DNA of 64,000 nt from Nocardia brasiliensis ATCC 700358 (GTDB taxonomy: Bacteria > Actinomycetota > Actinomycetes > Mycobacteriales > Mycobacteriaceae). Location of the stretch: NCBI RefSeq assembly GCF_000250675.2, contig NC_018681.1:6510001-6574000 (forward strand), written 5' to 3'. The translations under genes were made by a program, and so were the position numbers. Positions 1-8,421 of the stretch are shown in pieces (within the stretch, counting starts at the first letter, position 1; each line of letters starts with the position of its first letter). The notes below the pieces were generated by a model. It saw only the letters and a list, made by a program, of their open reading frames with translations. It did no database searches and had not been told where the DNA came from.

Positions 1-1762
1 ACCCGTCGGCCCAACACGCCAGCATCACAGCCGCTTTGAGCTTCTTGTCGCCGGTCGGGATGTGCGAGACGTCGATGCAGACCGCGACGGCGCTGGTGTC
101 GATCGGCACCGAGGTCTGCCCGTTGAAGACCGCGCCGAACGGGCCCTGGGTGAGCGCGCGCAGCGAGCGGCGCAGGTTCTTGATCGCGTTCGAGTACTCC
201 TCGGCGTCGTCGGCGCCCGCGTCGAGCATCAGCTCCTCACCGCCCGCGACGATCACCTCCAGCAGGTTCTCCATGATCGGCGGCTGGTCCGGCGTGTAAC
301 CGCTGCCCGGCTGGTAGAGGATGCGCAGCGCGGTGGCGATCAGCGTTTCCTCGTAGTCGCGCACCCTGGCCCCGCGCACCAGTTCGACCAAACCGGCGAT
401 GAGCGTCACCTGACGAGCCCGCATGTCCTGCAATACCTGCAGTTGCAGGGCGGGGTGGTCGTCCAGGCGCGGCACCACGGCGCCGAGCACACCGGCGGCC
501 AGCGGATTCAACTTGCCGTGGCCGTAGCCGAGGTCGATCACCTGACCGCCGACCAGTTCCACCATCTTGCGGTAGTCCGGTTTGACGTCGGCCAGGATGA
601 GCGGCGTGATGCCCTGGGCGATGCCGCCCAGCACGATCCGGCGCACCAGCGACGACTTGCCGAAACCGTTGAGCCCCAGCACGAACAGGCTCGGCGCGGT
701 GATGAAGCTGCCGCGCATGAACCAGTTCATCGGGTCGAAGCAGACCGGCGCGCCGGTGTGCAGGTGCGAACCGAGCGGGGTGCCGATCAGCGGCGCACCG
801 GCGCCGACCGACCACGGCCACAATCCCGCGACCTGCGCTGTGGTGGCCCGGTATTCGACCGGGCGGCCGACCACGTTCATCCGGCCGCCGCCCTCGCCGG
901 CGTAGCCGCGATCGGTGAGTTGCGCGGTGCTGCGGTCGAATCCGTCCTCGAACACCTGCTCCGCGCGGGCGGCGTAGTTGCGCCTGCGGATGTCGTCGGT
1001 GCGAATCCGGAACTGCGCGAAGGCCGCCCGCAGGCCGGTCTGCTCGCGCACGATCATCTCGAGCCGGGTCCGGGTCGCCTCGTCGAGCAGCGGTGGGCCG
1101 GAGTTCTTGCGGCGGTCCGCCTTGGCCTTGGCGCGCAGCGCGGCCTTGTCCATCACCGGCGTGCCCATGGCCCGGTCGGCGGTGTAGTCGGTCTTGTTGG
1201 CCCGCTGCGCGTTTCGCGCGGCCCGGGAGCCGTTGCGGTCCTGCACGGTGCGTTCCGGGCGCGGGGTGCGCCCCGTCCGCTGCCCGCGCGGTTCGGACTG
1301 GCGTTCGCCGCGCGGTTCCGGCCGGACCGGTCGCTCGCCCCGGGACGCGCCCTCGCGGGCGCGCGCCGCCCGGGCCGCGTCGCCGCGCGCCCGATCCGAA
1401 CTGCGCTCGCCGCGGCCGTTCTCGGCCCGGGACCGTTCTGCGCGGGCGCCGTCCGCCCGAGCGTCGGCCGCCCGGGCGTCGGCCCGCGCCCGACGCTCGG
1501 CCGCCTCCCGCGCGCGCTCCCGCTCGGACATCTCGTCGAGCCCGGTCCGGTCGTCGCTCACGCGCGCCGCGCCCCGGCCGAATCGCCGTGTCCGCTCCGG
1601 CATCTCCTCGATCCCGGAGCGTTCCCGCACGCGGGCGCCGTCGCGCCGGGCCGCGGCCGGGCGTTCGCCCCACTGGTCGTACTCGGTGTCGTCGCGCCGC
1701 CTGCCGCGCCGCGGCGCGGGCTCGTCCCGTTCCCGTACGGGTGGCTCGTAGTCCCGTGCCAT
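1..1762 (-). CDS. VirB4/TraC-like type IV secretion ATPase (partial, C-terminus off window)
   Basis: This is the last visible gene of the secretion operon and is cut by the left window edge after about 587 codons. The first 190 or so residues are rich in Arg, Ala, Glu and Asp and look disordered. A globular region follows, with a Walker A motif GLNGFGKSS at about residues 363-371 and then ADVKPDY, which fits a VirB4/TraC/TraG-type AAA+ motor that powers conjugation or secretion at the inner face of the membrane. A possible Walker B strand (CIDVS) lies near the window edge. The ATG at 1762 is 7 bases after the stop of the SCO6880-like gene, so the two are probably translationally coupled. Family assignment to a specific motor (VirB4 or a coupling protein) is an inference; the long charged N-terminal extension is unusual. 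Confidence 0.8.
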   Translation of the reverse strand, partial: MARDYEPPVRERDEPAPRRGRRRDDTEYDQWGERPAAARRDGARVRERSGIEEMPERTRRFGRGAARVSDDRTGLDEMSERERAREAAERRARADARAADARADGARAERSRAENGRGERSSDRARGDAARAARAREGASRGERPVRPEPRGERQSEPRGQRTGRTPRPERTVQDRNGSRAARNAQRANKTDYTADRAMGTPVMDKAALRAKAKADRRKNSGPPLLDEATRTRLEMIVREQTGLRAAFAQFRIRTDDIRRRNYAARAEQVFEDGFDRSTAQLTDRGYAGEGGGRMNVVGRPVEYRATTAQVAGLWPWSVGAGAPLIGTPLGSHLHTGAPVCFDPMNWFMRGSFITAPSLFVLGLNGFGKSSLVRRIVLGGIAQGITPLILADVKPDYRKMVELVGGQVIDLGYGHGKLNPLAAGVLGAVVPRLDDHPALQLQVLQDMRARQVTLIAGLVELVRGARVRDYEETLIATALRILYQPGSGYTPDQPPIMENLLEVIVAGGEELMLDAGADDAEEYSNAIKNLRRSLRALTQGPFGAVFNGQTSVPIDTSAVAVCIDVSHIPTGDKKLKAAVMLACWADG

Positions 1763-1769
1763 GAATAAC

Positions 1770-3266
1770 TCACCCCGCCAGTGCCTTCGGAATAGTCGCG
1801 TGTTCCGGCAGGATCACCCCGCAACCGAGCGAGGCCGCGAAGGCCGCCGCCTGGTAGCGGTAACACCGCCGAATCTTCAAGCGCGCCTGCGTCGACAGGT
1901 CGCGCGTGATGGCTTCGATCCGCGGCAGGTCGCCGCGCAGGGGCTCGGTGATGGTCACCAGCGCCCCGAAGCGGGTCACACCGTGACCCCGGGCTTGTTC
2001 CTCGCGGGCCTGCTGGGTGGCGCCCACCCGCAGGGTCGCCGCCGCGGACACGACACCGCGCTCGCTCTGCTGGGCCACCAGCGCGTTCTTGAAGTCGTCG
2101 TCGACGATCTCGGCGGCGTCGGCGGCCGAGTGCGGGCGGTAGACGATCGCGATGCGCTTGCGCGGCACTTCGGGATTCGGGGCGAGCAGCCGCTGCAGCA
2201 CCCGCTCGTCCACCGCGCCCTCCGGGGCGGCGTCCATCTCCCAGGTCACCGACCGGCCGCCGTCGTGCACCAGGTGGTCCCACTTCTCGTCGTGCGACAC
2301 CGGGCCCGCGTCGGCCCAGTCCAGGCCGTGACCGTGCGGCTCACTGGCGGCGACCTCGAGGTCGGCCTGCGAGGCCGGGTCGTAGCTGCGCCGGATGAAC
2401 GAGATCACCTCGTCCGCCGACATCGGCTGCGCGCGCACCCCGGCCTCGGCCAGCGCCGCGCAGATACCGGGCAGGCGGCGGCCGATCTCGACCGCCTCCT
2501 CGGCGGGATTCTTCCGGCGCTCGGCGGTGGTGGCCTTGAACGTGATCGCCACACGCGGCAGCAACTGCACCCGCTCCTGCGGCAGCTCGGTGGCCAGCTC
2601 GTACATCACCTGCTGGGCCAGCTCCGGCGCCTCCGGCCGGGTGATCGTGGAAACCTCGGTGAGCAAACGGTTTCCGGTCTCCGGCACGGTGTCGATGACC
2701 GGCACCACCGCGACGATGTCGCTGGTCTGGCCGACCGAGGCGAGGAAGGTACCCCAGGCCGAGACCCAGCGATCGATCACCGGCTGGTCGACCGCCTCGT
2801 GCCCCTGCGGCCAGGCCCGCAGCACCACCGTGTACTGCGCGAACTGCGGCAGGTGGATCATGCCGAAGCTGTACCCGCCCGCGTCGATGCCCTCGTAGAG
2901 CTTCGACGGCGCGAGCAGGCCCGGCAGCCGGGTGACACCGCCGGGGATGCGGGAGAACCGGCCGCCGCGGTACACGTGCTCGCCACGCTTACGCGAGCGC
3001 ATCCAGTTGAACATCATCAATCCCGTCTCGTAGCCCGAGCGGCCCCCCGTCCGCCACACCAGTGGAAGCATGATCACGACGCCCGAGCCGCCGACGATCA
3101 GACCCCATTTGAAACCGCCGACCATCGCGGTGATCAACGCCGTGATGACCACCGCGAAGCCGAGCACGGTCTCCTCCCAGCGCAGGCCGAAAAGGCCTGC
3201 GCTGCGGGGCTTCTGCCACAGCCCGTAGGAGCGACGCTCGTAGGTGTCGTTCGTCGTCATCGTCAT
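1770..3266 (-). CDS. SCO6880-family (PrgI/TcpE-like) secretion membrane protein
   Basis: This 498-residue protein has two adjacent hydrophobic helices near the N-terminus (about residues 25-75, around EETVLGFAVV and GLIVGGSGVV), followed by a soluble region of roughly 420 residues. That layout is typical of the actinobacterial SCO6880 family, whose N-terminus resembles PrgI/TcpE proteins and which sits beside VirB4-type ATPases in conjugative and secretion loci. The ATG at 3266 is chosen because it overlaps the TGA of the upstream TrbL-like gene (ATGA) and has GGGAGGAG just upstream; a longer open frame to 3311 would ignore this. It probably docks the neighbouring ATPase to the membrane; that role is inferred. 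Confidence 0.8.
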   Translation of the reverse strand: MTMTTNDTYERRSYGLWQKPRSAGLFGLRWEETVLGFAVVITALITAMVGGFKWGLIVGGSGVVIMLPLVWRTGGRSGYETGLMMFNWMRSRKRGEHVYRGGRFSRIPGGVTRLPGLLAPSKLYEGIDAGGYSFGMIHLPQFAQYTVVLRAWPQGHEAVDQPVIDRWVSAWGTFLASVGQTSDIVAVVPVIDTVPETGNRLLTEVSTITRPEAPELAQQVMYELATELPQERVQLLPRVAITFKATTAERRKNPAEEAVEIGRRLPGICAALAEAGVRAQPMSADEVISFIRRSYDPASQADLEVAASEPHGHGLDWADAGPVSHDEKWDHLVHDGGRSVTWEMDAAPEGAVDERVLQRLLAPNPEVPRKRIAIVYRPHSAADAAEIVDDDFKNALVAQQSERGVVSAAATLRVGATQQAREEQARGHGVTRFGALVTITEPLRGDLPRIEAITRDLSTQARLKIRRCYRYQAAAFAASLGCGVILPEHATIPKALAG

Positions 3267-4735
3267 CGCGGAATGGTGCTCCTCCCGAGGTCGGGCGAGC
3301 GATTCGCCCAACGATCACCGGTCATGTCGCCCATCGCCTGATCGGCTCGGTTCAGGCTGCTGGTCGCGGCGCGTGCCGCGCCGATCCGGCCCGCCGCCCG
3401 CGCCGCACCGGACGGTACTCCCGCCGAGCCCTGCGGCCCGGAGGCGCGCGGTGCGCCGCCGCCACCGGCGGGACCGCCACCGCGTGGCGGAGTCGGGCGT
3501 GGCGCGCCGCCCCCGCGGCCGCCCGCGCCACCGGGCGGACGCGGACCCGCGCCGCTGCCGCTGACGTACCCGGCATTGCCCGGCGCCGCGGTGCCCTTGA
3601 CGCCAACGGCCTTGGTGCCCATGGCTCCCAGGCCCGCGACGGCCAGCAAGGTGCCGCCGGTCGCGGTGAGACCGGAACCACCGCTACCGACGATCGCGAC
3701 CGCGGGCGTGACCAGTCGCATCAGCGCGGGCAGCACGAACGCGACGCTGCACAGCAGCACGATCGCGACCAGCATGCGTTGCGCCTGTTCACCATCCGGC
3801 AGGCCGTTGGTCGAGGTCAGCGAATCCACATGGCCCGCAGTGGTGAACGCGATCATGTAGACGATCGCGGCCACCGGTTTCCACAGCATGAATGCGATGA
3901 TCCAGCCGATCAGCTTCTGGTACGACTGTTTTCCGACATTCATCCCGGAGGCGGCCGCGGCGAGTGGCAGCACACCGGCGGCAATGATCAGCAGACCCTG
4001 ACGCACGATGGCCAGCACGATCTGCGCGAGCGCGCCGAGCAGGCCGACGATCGCGATGATCAACACCAGGCCCGGCGAAAACGCCTGCAACTTACTGGTT
4101 TTCACCATCAGCTCGGCCAGGTCCTTGGCGTTGCCGTTGGTCGAGTCGTTGATGATCCACTCGGAGAAGCGATCCGAGGCCTGGGTGCCCGCGACGATCA
4201 CCGCGCCGAGCATCCAGGAACTGAACACCACCCGGGCGAACATCCGGAACGACTCGGCCGCCTCGTTCATCGTGGCCCCGCGTCTGGCCTCGGCGAGCCG
4301 GGCGCCGGACAGGATCACCGAGGCTATCAAGAGCAATATCTGAGCTTGATAGGTGTAATCGTTGATCTTGGTGAACAGCGAGCCGGAGTCGCTGGCCGCC
4401 TCGTTGGGCACCTTCATCCAGAAGGTCAACGCCAGGATGATGGCCTCGCCGAGGCCGTTCATCAGCGAGTCGACCACCTTGCCGAAGGTCGAATCCCAGG
4501 CCTTGTCCTTCACGGCGGTGGCGGCCTGGCCGGGATGCGAGGCGGCGTTGCCCGCCTTGCACGCGGCCGAGGCGGCATCACCGAGCGAGATGCCCGGCAG
4601 ACCGACATTGTCGAGCGTGTCGTGGATTTCGTTGCACGTCTCGTCGAAGCCGTAGGTCTGTCCGTACGCGACCGTCGGCGTCGCGACCATCACCGTGAAG
4701 ATGACCGCGAAAATCGTGAGTATTCGCCTCACCAT
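3263..4735 (-). CDS. TrbL/VirB6-like polytopic channel protein
   Basis: This is a 490-residue protein with a clear signal peptide (MVRRILTIFAVIFTVMVATP, cleavage near AYGQ), several long hydrophobic helices between about residues 75 and 350, and a C-terminal tail of about 120 residues very rich in Gly, Pro, Ala and Arg. This matches TrbL/VirB6-type inner-membrane components of type IV secretion systems, which often carry low-complexity tails. The start at 4735 has GAGGGG nine bases upstream and begins the signal peptide exactly; an ATG at 4807, overlapping the preceding stop, is the alternative. The stop overlaps the next gene by four bases. It likely forms the translocation channel core. Confidence 0.8.
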   Translation of the reverse strand: MVRRILTIFAVIFTVMVATPTVAYGQTYGFDETCNEIHDTLDNVGLPGISLGDAASAACKAGNAASHPGQAATAVKDKAWDSTFGKVVDSLMNGLGEAIILALTFWMKVPNEAASDSGSLFTKINDYTYQAQILLLIASVILSGARLAEARRGATMNEAAESFRMFARVVFSSWMLGAVIVAGTQASDRFSEWIINDSTNGNAKDLAELMVKTSKLQAFSPGLVLIIAIVGLLGALAQIVLAIVRQGLLIIAAGVLPLAAAASGMNVGKQSYQKLIGWIIAFMLWKPVAAIVYMIAFTTAGHVDSLTSTNGLPDGEQAQRMLVAIVLLCSVAFVLPALMRLVTPAVAIVGSGGSGLTATGGTLLAVAGLGAMGTKAVGVKGTAAPGNAGYVSGSGAGPRPPGGAGGRGGGAPRPTPPRGGGPAGGGGAPRASGPQGSAGVPSGAARAAGRIGAARAATSSLNRADQAMGDMTGDRWANRSPDLGRSTIPR

Positions 4736-4800
4736 TGTGTGCACCCCTCGCTGCTGCGCTGGTCGGCCGTCAAGTGTTTCCCGCGCCTTTCTCACCGTGC

Positions 4801-5616
4801 TCACCATTTCGTCCACCCGCCGAGCGATTCGACGTACTCGGTCTGCGGGGTGTTGGACGTCGAGGGCTTGAGCCGCCAGTCGCCGGCGTCCCAGACCATG
4901 ACCAGGCGGACCGCCGCCCACAGTTGTTTGCCGTCCACCACCGGCCCGCGCGTGGCGAGCCGGACGATGGCCAGATCGTCGGCGTAGTCGTCCACCTTGA
5001 ACGCATCCGAGGCGACGAAGTACTTGGTCACCTTCTCCGGCTGCTGCTCGGGCAGCTTGTCCGCCGCGAGCGCCCGGTCGTAGGCCGCGATCTGGGCCGC
5101 CGAGACCCGCACCTGCCGCACGTACAGGTCCCGGAAGGCCGGTCTCGCGTTGAGCCGGTAGGTGATCTGCGCCGCCGCCAGCACCGCGCCCTGCGGCGTG
5201 TGCGAATAGCCCACGGCCAGATTGTCTTCGATGCGCGTCGGCCCGTCGGAGGTGGAGAACGGCACCGACGCGCCGTAGACCCGCTGCCAGCCGTGCGGGG
5301 CGGTGGTGCCCTCGGGCGCCGCGGTCAGCCAGTCGCCGTCGTCCGGCTTGCGCTGGCGGGTCGGATCCTGCGGAAGTATCTGGCCCGCAGCGTTGTTCGG
5401 CACATCGACGCGCCTGCCGAGGATGTCGACCTCGGGGTTGCCGAAGCCCGAGCCGCCGGCCGATTCCGCGGCCGCGGGGCCGGTCGCCGCCGCGCCGCCG
5501 TCGTCGCGGCTGACATACACGATGATTCCCACGATCACGATGAGCGCCAGCACGGCGGCGGACGCGACGGCACCGAAGGAGACGCGATCGCGCGCGTACG
5601 ACTCCTTCTCACTCAT
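4801..5616 (-). CDS. single-span VirB8/TcpC-like secretion component
   Basis: This is a 271-residue protein with a short charged cytoplasmic N-terminus, one transmembrane helix (about residues 15-35, VASAAVLALIVIVGIIVYVS) and an extracytoplasmic domain. The domain shares a pattern with the product of the next upstream gene: W, then GP, then GY-x-HTPQGA-x-x-AA in the middle, and W-x-x-GDWRL near the end. Such single-pass proteins with an NTF2-like outer domain are the VirB8/TcpC type that organise secretion channels; the fold is my inference. The ATG overlaps the preceding stop (ATGA at 5613-5616). Confidence 0.7.
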   Translation of the reverse strand: MSEKESYARDRVSFGAVASAAVLALIVIVGIIVYVSRDDGGAAATGPAAAESAGGSGFGNPEVDILGRRVDVPNNAAGQILPQDPTRQRKPDDGDWLTAAPEGTTAPHGWQRVYGASVPFSTSDGPTRIEDNLAVGYSHTPQGAVLAAAQITYRLNARPAFRDLYVRQVRVSAAQIAAYDRALAADKLPEQQPEKVTKYFVASDAFKVDDYADDLAIVRLATRGPVVDGKQLWAAVRLVMVWDAGDWRLKPSTSNTPQTEYVESLGGWTKW

Positions 5617-6230
5617 GACTGCGGTGCCTCCAATTTCACGGTGTCGGTGGGTAATACGTCGATCGGATCGATCGGTCTAGCCATGGTGCCCGGATCGGGC
5701 AGGCGTAAGCGCCAGTCCTGGCCGAACCATTCGACGGTGGTGTGGTTCACCGCCTTGGAACTGTCGGAGTATTCGGTGTGCACATCGACGGTGCTGCGTT
5801 CGTCGGTGTAACCGGTGATCTTGTAGCCCAGCACTCTCGGCGCGTATTCGGGTGCGGCCGGGCCGGTGATCGAGAGCTGGAACCGGTTGATCGCCCACTC
5901 GTCCTTGGCCGGGCCCGGAACGAGTTCGCGCGCCGCGACTTTCGCCCATTGGCTGTCGGCGGCCACCGCGAGCCGCACCGCGTGGGTGATCGCGGCGACG
6001 CCCGCACCGCGCGGCGAATGCTCGAAACCCGTTGCGGCGCCGTCGGCGACCGACTCGGGCCCCTGATCGGTATGCGGCAACGCCACGCCCTGGAACGGCT
6101 GCCAGCGCACGCCGGTGGGCGGCGCGGACAGGTCGGGTCCGGTCTGCTCGTCACCGCCACCGCAGCCCACCGTGGCGAGCAGCAGCGCGGCGCCGAAGGC
6201 CCCCGCCGTGGTCCCCCTGCGCTCGCTCAC
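5613..6230 (-). CDS. lipoprotein-like secretion component, paralogue of the neighbouring VirB8-like protein
   Basis: This is a 205-residue protein starting at GTG 6230, which overlaps the upstream TGA (GTGA); longer in-frame extensions would overlap that gene heavily. A hydrophobic N-terminus ends in TVGC, a passable lipobox, followed by a Gly/Asp-rich linker. The rest carries the same module as the downstream gene: W, a GP dipeptide, GF-x-HSPRGA-x-VAA, and W-x-GQDWRLRLP near the end. It is therefore likely a membrane-anchored periplasmic part of the machine, perhaps pairing with its paralogue. The lipoprotein assignment is moderately sure; no function is known to me. Confidence 0.65.
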   Translation of the reverse strand: MSERRGTTAGAFGAALLLATVGCGGGDEQTGPDLSAPPTGVRWQPFQGVALPHTDQGPESVADGAATGFEHSPRGAGVAAITHAVRLAVAADSQWAKVAARELVPGPAKDEWAINRFQLSITGPAAPEYAPRVLGYKITGYTDERSTVDVHTEYSDSSKAVNHTTVEWFGQDWRLRLPDPGTMARPIDPIDVLPTDTVKLEAPQS

Positions 6231-6511
6231 GTCGGCAGGAACGCCAAGGCGATCCCCGACGCTGTGCTGGCCACCGTCGCTCCGAGCAGACTCATCAGCA
6301 CCCCGTGCGAGGCGTCGTTCATCGCCAGATCGCTGCGAAACGCGATCCACAGCCGACCCGCCGAGACGATCATCCACGCCAGGCACACCAGCAGGACGAA
6401 CCAGAGCAGCCAGTTCAGCAGCTGCATCAGCGGTTGCAGCACCTCGGAGGGCATCTGCTTGTAGGCCAGCAGCTCGACTGCCGACGCGCGCACGGTTCCC
6501 ATCGCGGACAT
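6227..6511 (-). CDS. small two-helix membrane protein of the secretion operon
   Basis: This 94-residue protein has two hydrophobic helices (around LLNWLLWFVLLVCLAWMIVS, and GVLMSLLGATVASTASGIAL). The ATG at 6511 overlaps the upstream stop by one base (TGATG) and the gene ends in GTGA with the next start. The small size, two helices and position between other machinery genes suggest a pilin-like or holin-like subunit similar in layout to VirB2/TrbC or TcpD; this is inference from position and topology only. Confidence 0.6.
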   Translation of the reverse strand: MSAMGTVRASAVELLAYKQMPSEVLQPLMQLLNWLLWFVLLVCLAWMIVSAGRLWIAFRSDLAMNDASHGVLMSLLGATVASTASGIALAFLPT

Positions 6512-6807
6512 CAGGTTCCGATGACGGCGTTCATGATGGTGCCCGCGCTGGTCGCGACGACGCCGCCGATCATGGCTCCCGCCACCATCTTCGGCGACTC
6601 CAGCCCGCCACCGGTCCACTTCTCCCACGCGAATTTGCCACCCGCGTAGGTGATTCCGCAGATGCCGGAGAGCAACACGAACCAGGTCAGGTAGCGCACC
6701 AGCTGCAGGATCTTCTCCGAGCCCGGAGGCGCCTCGGGGGTCGGATTACCGACCTGCGCAAGGACGGTGCCGTACGTCTCCTGCACGGCGAGGAGAATCG
6801 TGCTCAT
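6511..6807 (-). CDS. small pilin-like (VirB2/TrbC-type layout) membrane protein
   Basis: This 98-residue protein has two predicted helices (LVRYLTWFVLLSGICGITYA, then MVAGAMIGGVVATSAGTIMNAV) separated by a short Gly/Lys/Trp loop. The two-helix hairpin with a Gly/Ala-rich second helix recalls VirB2/TrbC pilins, and the gene sits just upstream of another two-helix protein with a similar layout, so the pair may be diverged paralogues or a heteromeric pilus or pore. There is no obvious cleavable signal peptide. A 51-base gap separates it from the P-loop gene upstream. Confidence 0.6.
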   Translation of the reverse strand: MSTILLAVQETYGTVLAQVGNPTPEAPPGSEKILQLVRYLTWFVLLSGICGITYAGGKFAWEKWTGGGLESPKMVAGAMIGGVVATSAGTIMNAVIGT

Positions 6808-6858
6808 CGGGTGCCTTTCTCGAAAGTAGTTGGGTCGTCGCCGATTCCATGCGTGAGG

Positions 6859-7530
6859 TCACTGATCGGGCGGCTTGCGGCCGCCCCGGTTCCGCGCCGG
6901 ATCGTCGAGTTCCGCCTCCTCCAGTGCCGTGCGTGCCGCCGCGACGATGTCGGCGCCGAGCTCTCGGACATCGAGCGGTACCTCCTCCAGCGGGTCGATC
7001 TTGCGCTTCTTCGGTGGCATCGGGTCGCCCGGCGTCCACACCGGCAACTTCTCCGGTTCTACCAGCGTCCACTCCTCATACCACGGGACCTGCCACAACT
7101 GGCCGGCCAGCGAACCGACCACGTCGCGGTAGCGGCGGATCTCGGCGGGCAGCCGGCCGGGCCGGGCCGCGACGGTGATCAGCCCGAGTACCTCGCAGGA
7201 ACCCGCGAAACCCGAATGATGTTGGCGCAGTAGGTCGTGCGCGCGGGTGAGCCCGGAGATGGTCTCCCTGGCCACCAGCACGACGAAGGGGGACTCGCGA
7301 TCGAAGACGCCGGGCCAGCGCCGGCTCGAATCCGCCGCGGGCGCGAGCACATGCGCGAGGCTGCTGGCGCCCGCACCGCCGTGCACACCGAGCAGCCAGA
7401 CCAGCGGTGCGCGCCCGATCCCGGGCACCGGACGGTCCCAGATCGGGGCGCGCCGCGACTCCGGCGGGGCGACGACACCCACGGGCGCGGATTCTGGTTG
7501 TTGACGTCGAAAACTCATGGCGGCGGTCAT
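6859..7530 (-). CDS. P-loop-like protein of the secretion operon (degenerate Walker A)
   Basis: This 223-residue soluble protein carries WLLGVHGGAGASSLA at about residues 45-60, a Walker A-like loop of the MinD/ParA deviant type (GGxGxS) in which the conserved Lys is absent. VVLVA and LGLITV strands and an acidic C-terminal tail follow. Similar proteins accompany SCO6880-type loci in Streptomyces. It overlaps the upstream MinD-like gene by 4 bases, so the two are probably made in fixed ratio and may heterodimerise, one as a catalytically impaired partner; that is inference. MSFRRQ at 7518 is an alternative start. Confidence 0.6.
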   Translation of the reverse strand: MTAAMSFRRQQPESAPVGVVAPPESRRAPIWDRPVPGIGRAPLVWLLGVHGGAGASSLAHVLAPAADSSRRWPGVFDRESPFVVLVARETISGLTRAHDLLRQHHSGFAGSCEVLGLITVAARPGRLPAEIRRYRDVVGSLAGQLWQVPWYEEWTLVEPEKLPVWTPGDPMPPKKRKIDPLEEVPLDVRELGADIVAAARTALEEAELDDPARNRGGRKPPDQ

Positions 7531-8405
7531 GATGCCACCCCGGCGAGCAGGCGCCCATAAGCCCGGCGCGTCTCGATGGCCAACGAGGCGTGGCGGACCA
7601 GCTCGCCTCTGGCCAGGTGCGGATCATAGGGAATCTCGCGGATATCGCGCACCCAGCCGGACAGATGCTCACGCAAATGCTCGGCAACGCGTGATTCAGT
7701 GCCGGGATGCTGATGCGAGATGACGATGGTGGTGTCGCCGACGATGCCGCCGCCCTGCCCCTCCGAAGAGTCCCCGAACTGGTCGTCCAACCATTCCAGG
7801 GTGACCCGGAGCCGGTTCGCGGCGTCGGCGCGCGCCGGAATGGCAAGTACCAGAGCGACATCCGCGTCATCGAGCAGTGGTCGCAGCTGTCGTCCGGCAA
7901 TCGGGCTGCCGCCGTCGTACACCGCGGTGTGCCCCGAGTCGTACACCGCGCGCGCCACCGTGAGGTAGGTCGCACGCCGGCGCAGCGGCGCCGAGTCCCG
8001 CCACAGCAGGCCGATGCCCGAGGTGGCCCGGGACAGGCATTCCTTCAGTGGGGCGGGTTCGTCGTCGCCGCGGCCGTATAGCCAGGACTGCAGGCTGATC
8101 GGGTGCAGGTGCTCGTCCGCGCCGCGCAGCGCGAGGTCGCTGCCCGCCTGCGTCGCGTCCACCGCGACCGTGGGGGTGCCCGCCATACCGAGCTCACCGG
8201 CGATGCCGAGCGCCGTCGTCGTGGTGCCCGCGCCGCCGCAGCCGCCGACCACCAGGATCGGCCGTTGTAACGGTTGTTCCGCGCCGGAACCACCGCCCTT
8301 GCCGCGTCGCAATCGCACCACCGGAGCCTTGGAGCGCCCAGGCTTGCCCGACGATTCACCCGCTTCGGGTGTCTCGTCGAGCCAGCGGCTCCAGTCCTCT
8401 CCCAT
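7527..8405 (-). CDS. MinD/ParA-like ATPase of the secretion operon
   Basis: This 292-residue protein has a basic, Gly-rich N-terminus and a P-loop GGCGGAGTTTTA at about residues 54-65, followed by a VAVDATQAGSDLALR segment and VALVLAIPARADAANR, a fold and motif order typical of MinD/ParA/CpaE-type ATPases. The conserved signature Lys of MinD is not evident in the GGCGGAGTT loop. Such ATPases position or regulate polar machines (compare TadZ/CpaE in pilus assembly). It ends in ATGA with the degenerate P-loop partner downstream and lies 16 bases after the preceding gene. Confidence 0.7.
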   Translation of the reverse strand: MGEDWSRWLDETPEAGESSGKPGRSKAPVVRLRRGKGGGSGAEQPLQRPILVVGGCGGAGTTTTALGIAGELGMAGTPTVAVDATQAGSDLALRGADEHLHPISLQSWLYGRGDDEPAPLKECLSRATSGIGLLWRDSAPLRRRATYLTVARAVYDSGHTAVYDGGSPIAGRQLRPLLDDADVALVLAIPARADAANRLRVTLEWLDDQFGDSSEGQGGGIVGDTTIVISHQHPGTESRVAEHLREHLSGWVRDIREIPYDPHLARGELVRHASLAIETRRAYGRLLAGVAS

Positions 8406-8421
8406 CGCTTCCTGCTCTCCT

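Noticed and set aside
62..1768. Long plus-strand open frame antisense to the secretion ATPase
   Set aside because: Composition is Arg/His/Pro/Gly-rich typical of GC-driven shadow frames; the minus strand shows a proper P-loop protein with a coupled start.
4092..4562. Antisense Arg-rich frame within the TrbL-like gene
   Set aside because: Shadow frame without start context; the TrbL-like protein has signal peptide and helices in the correct frame.
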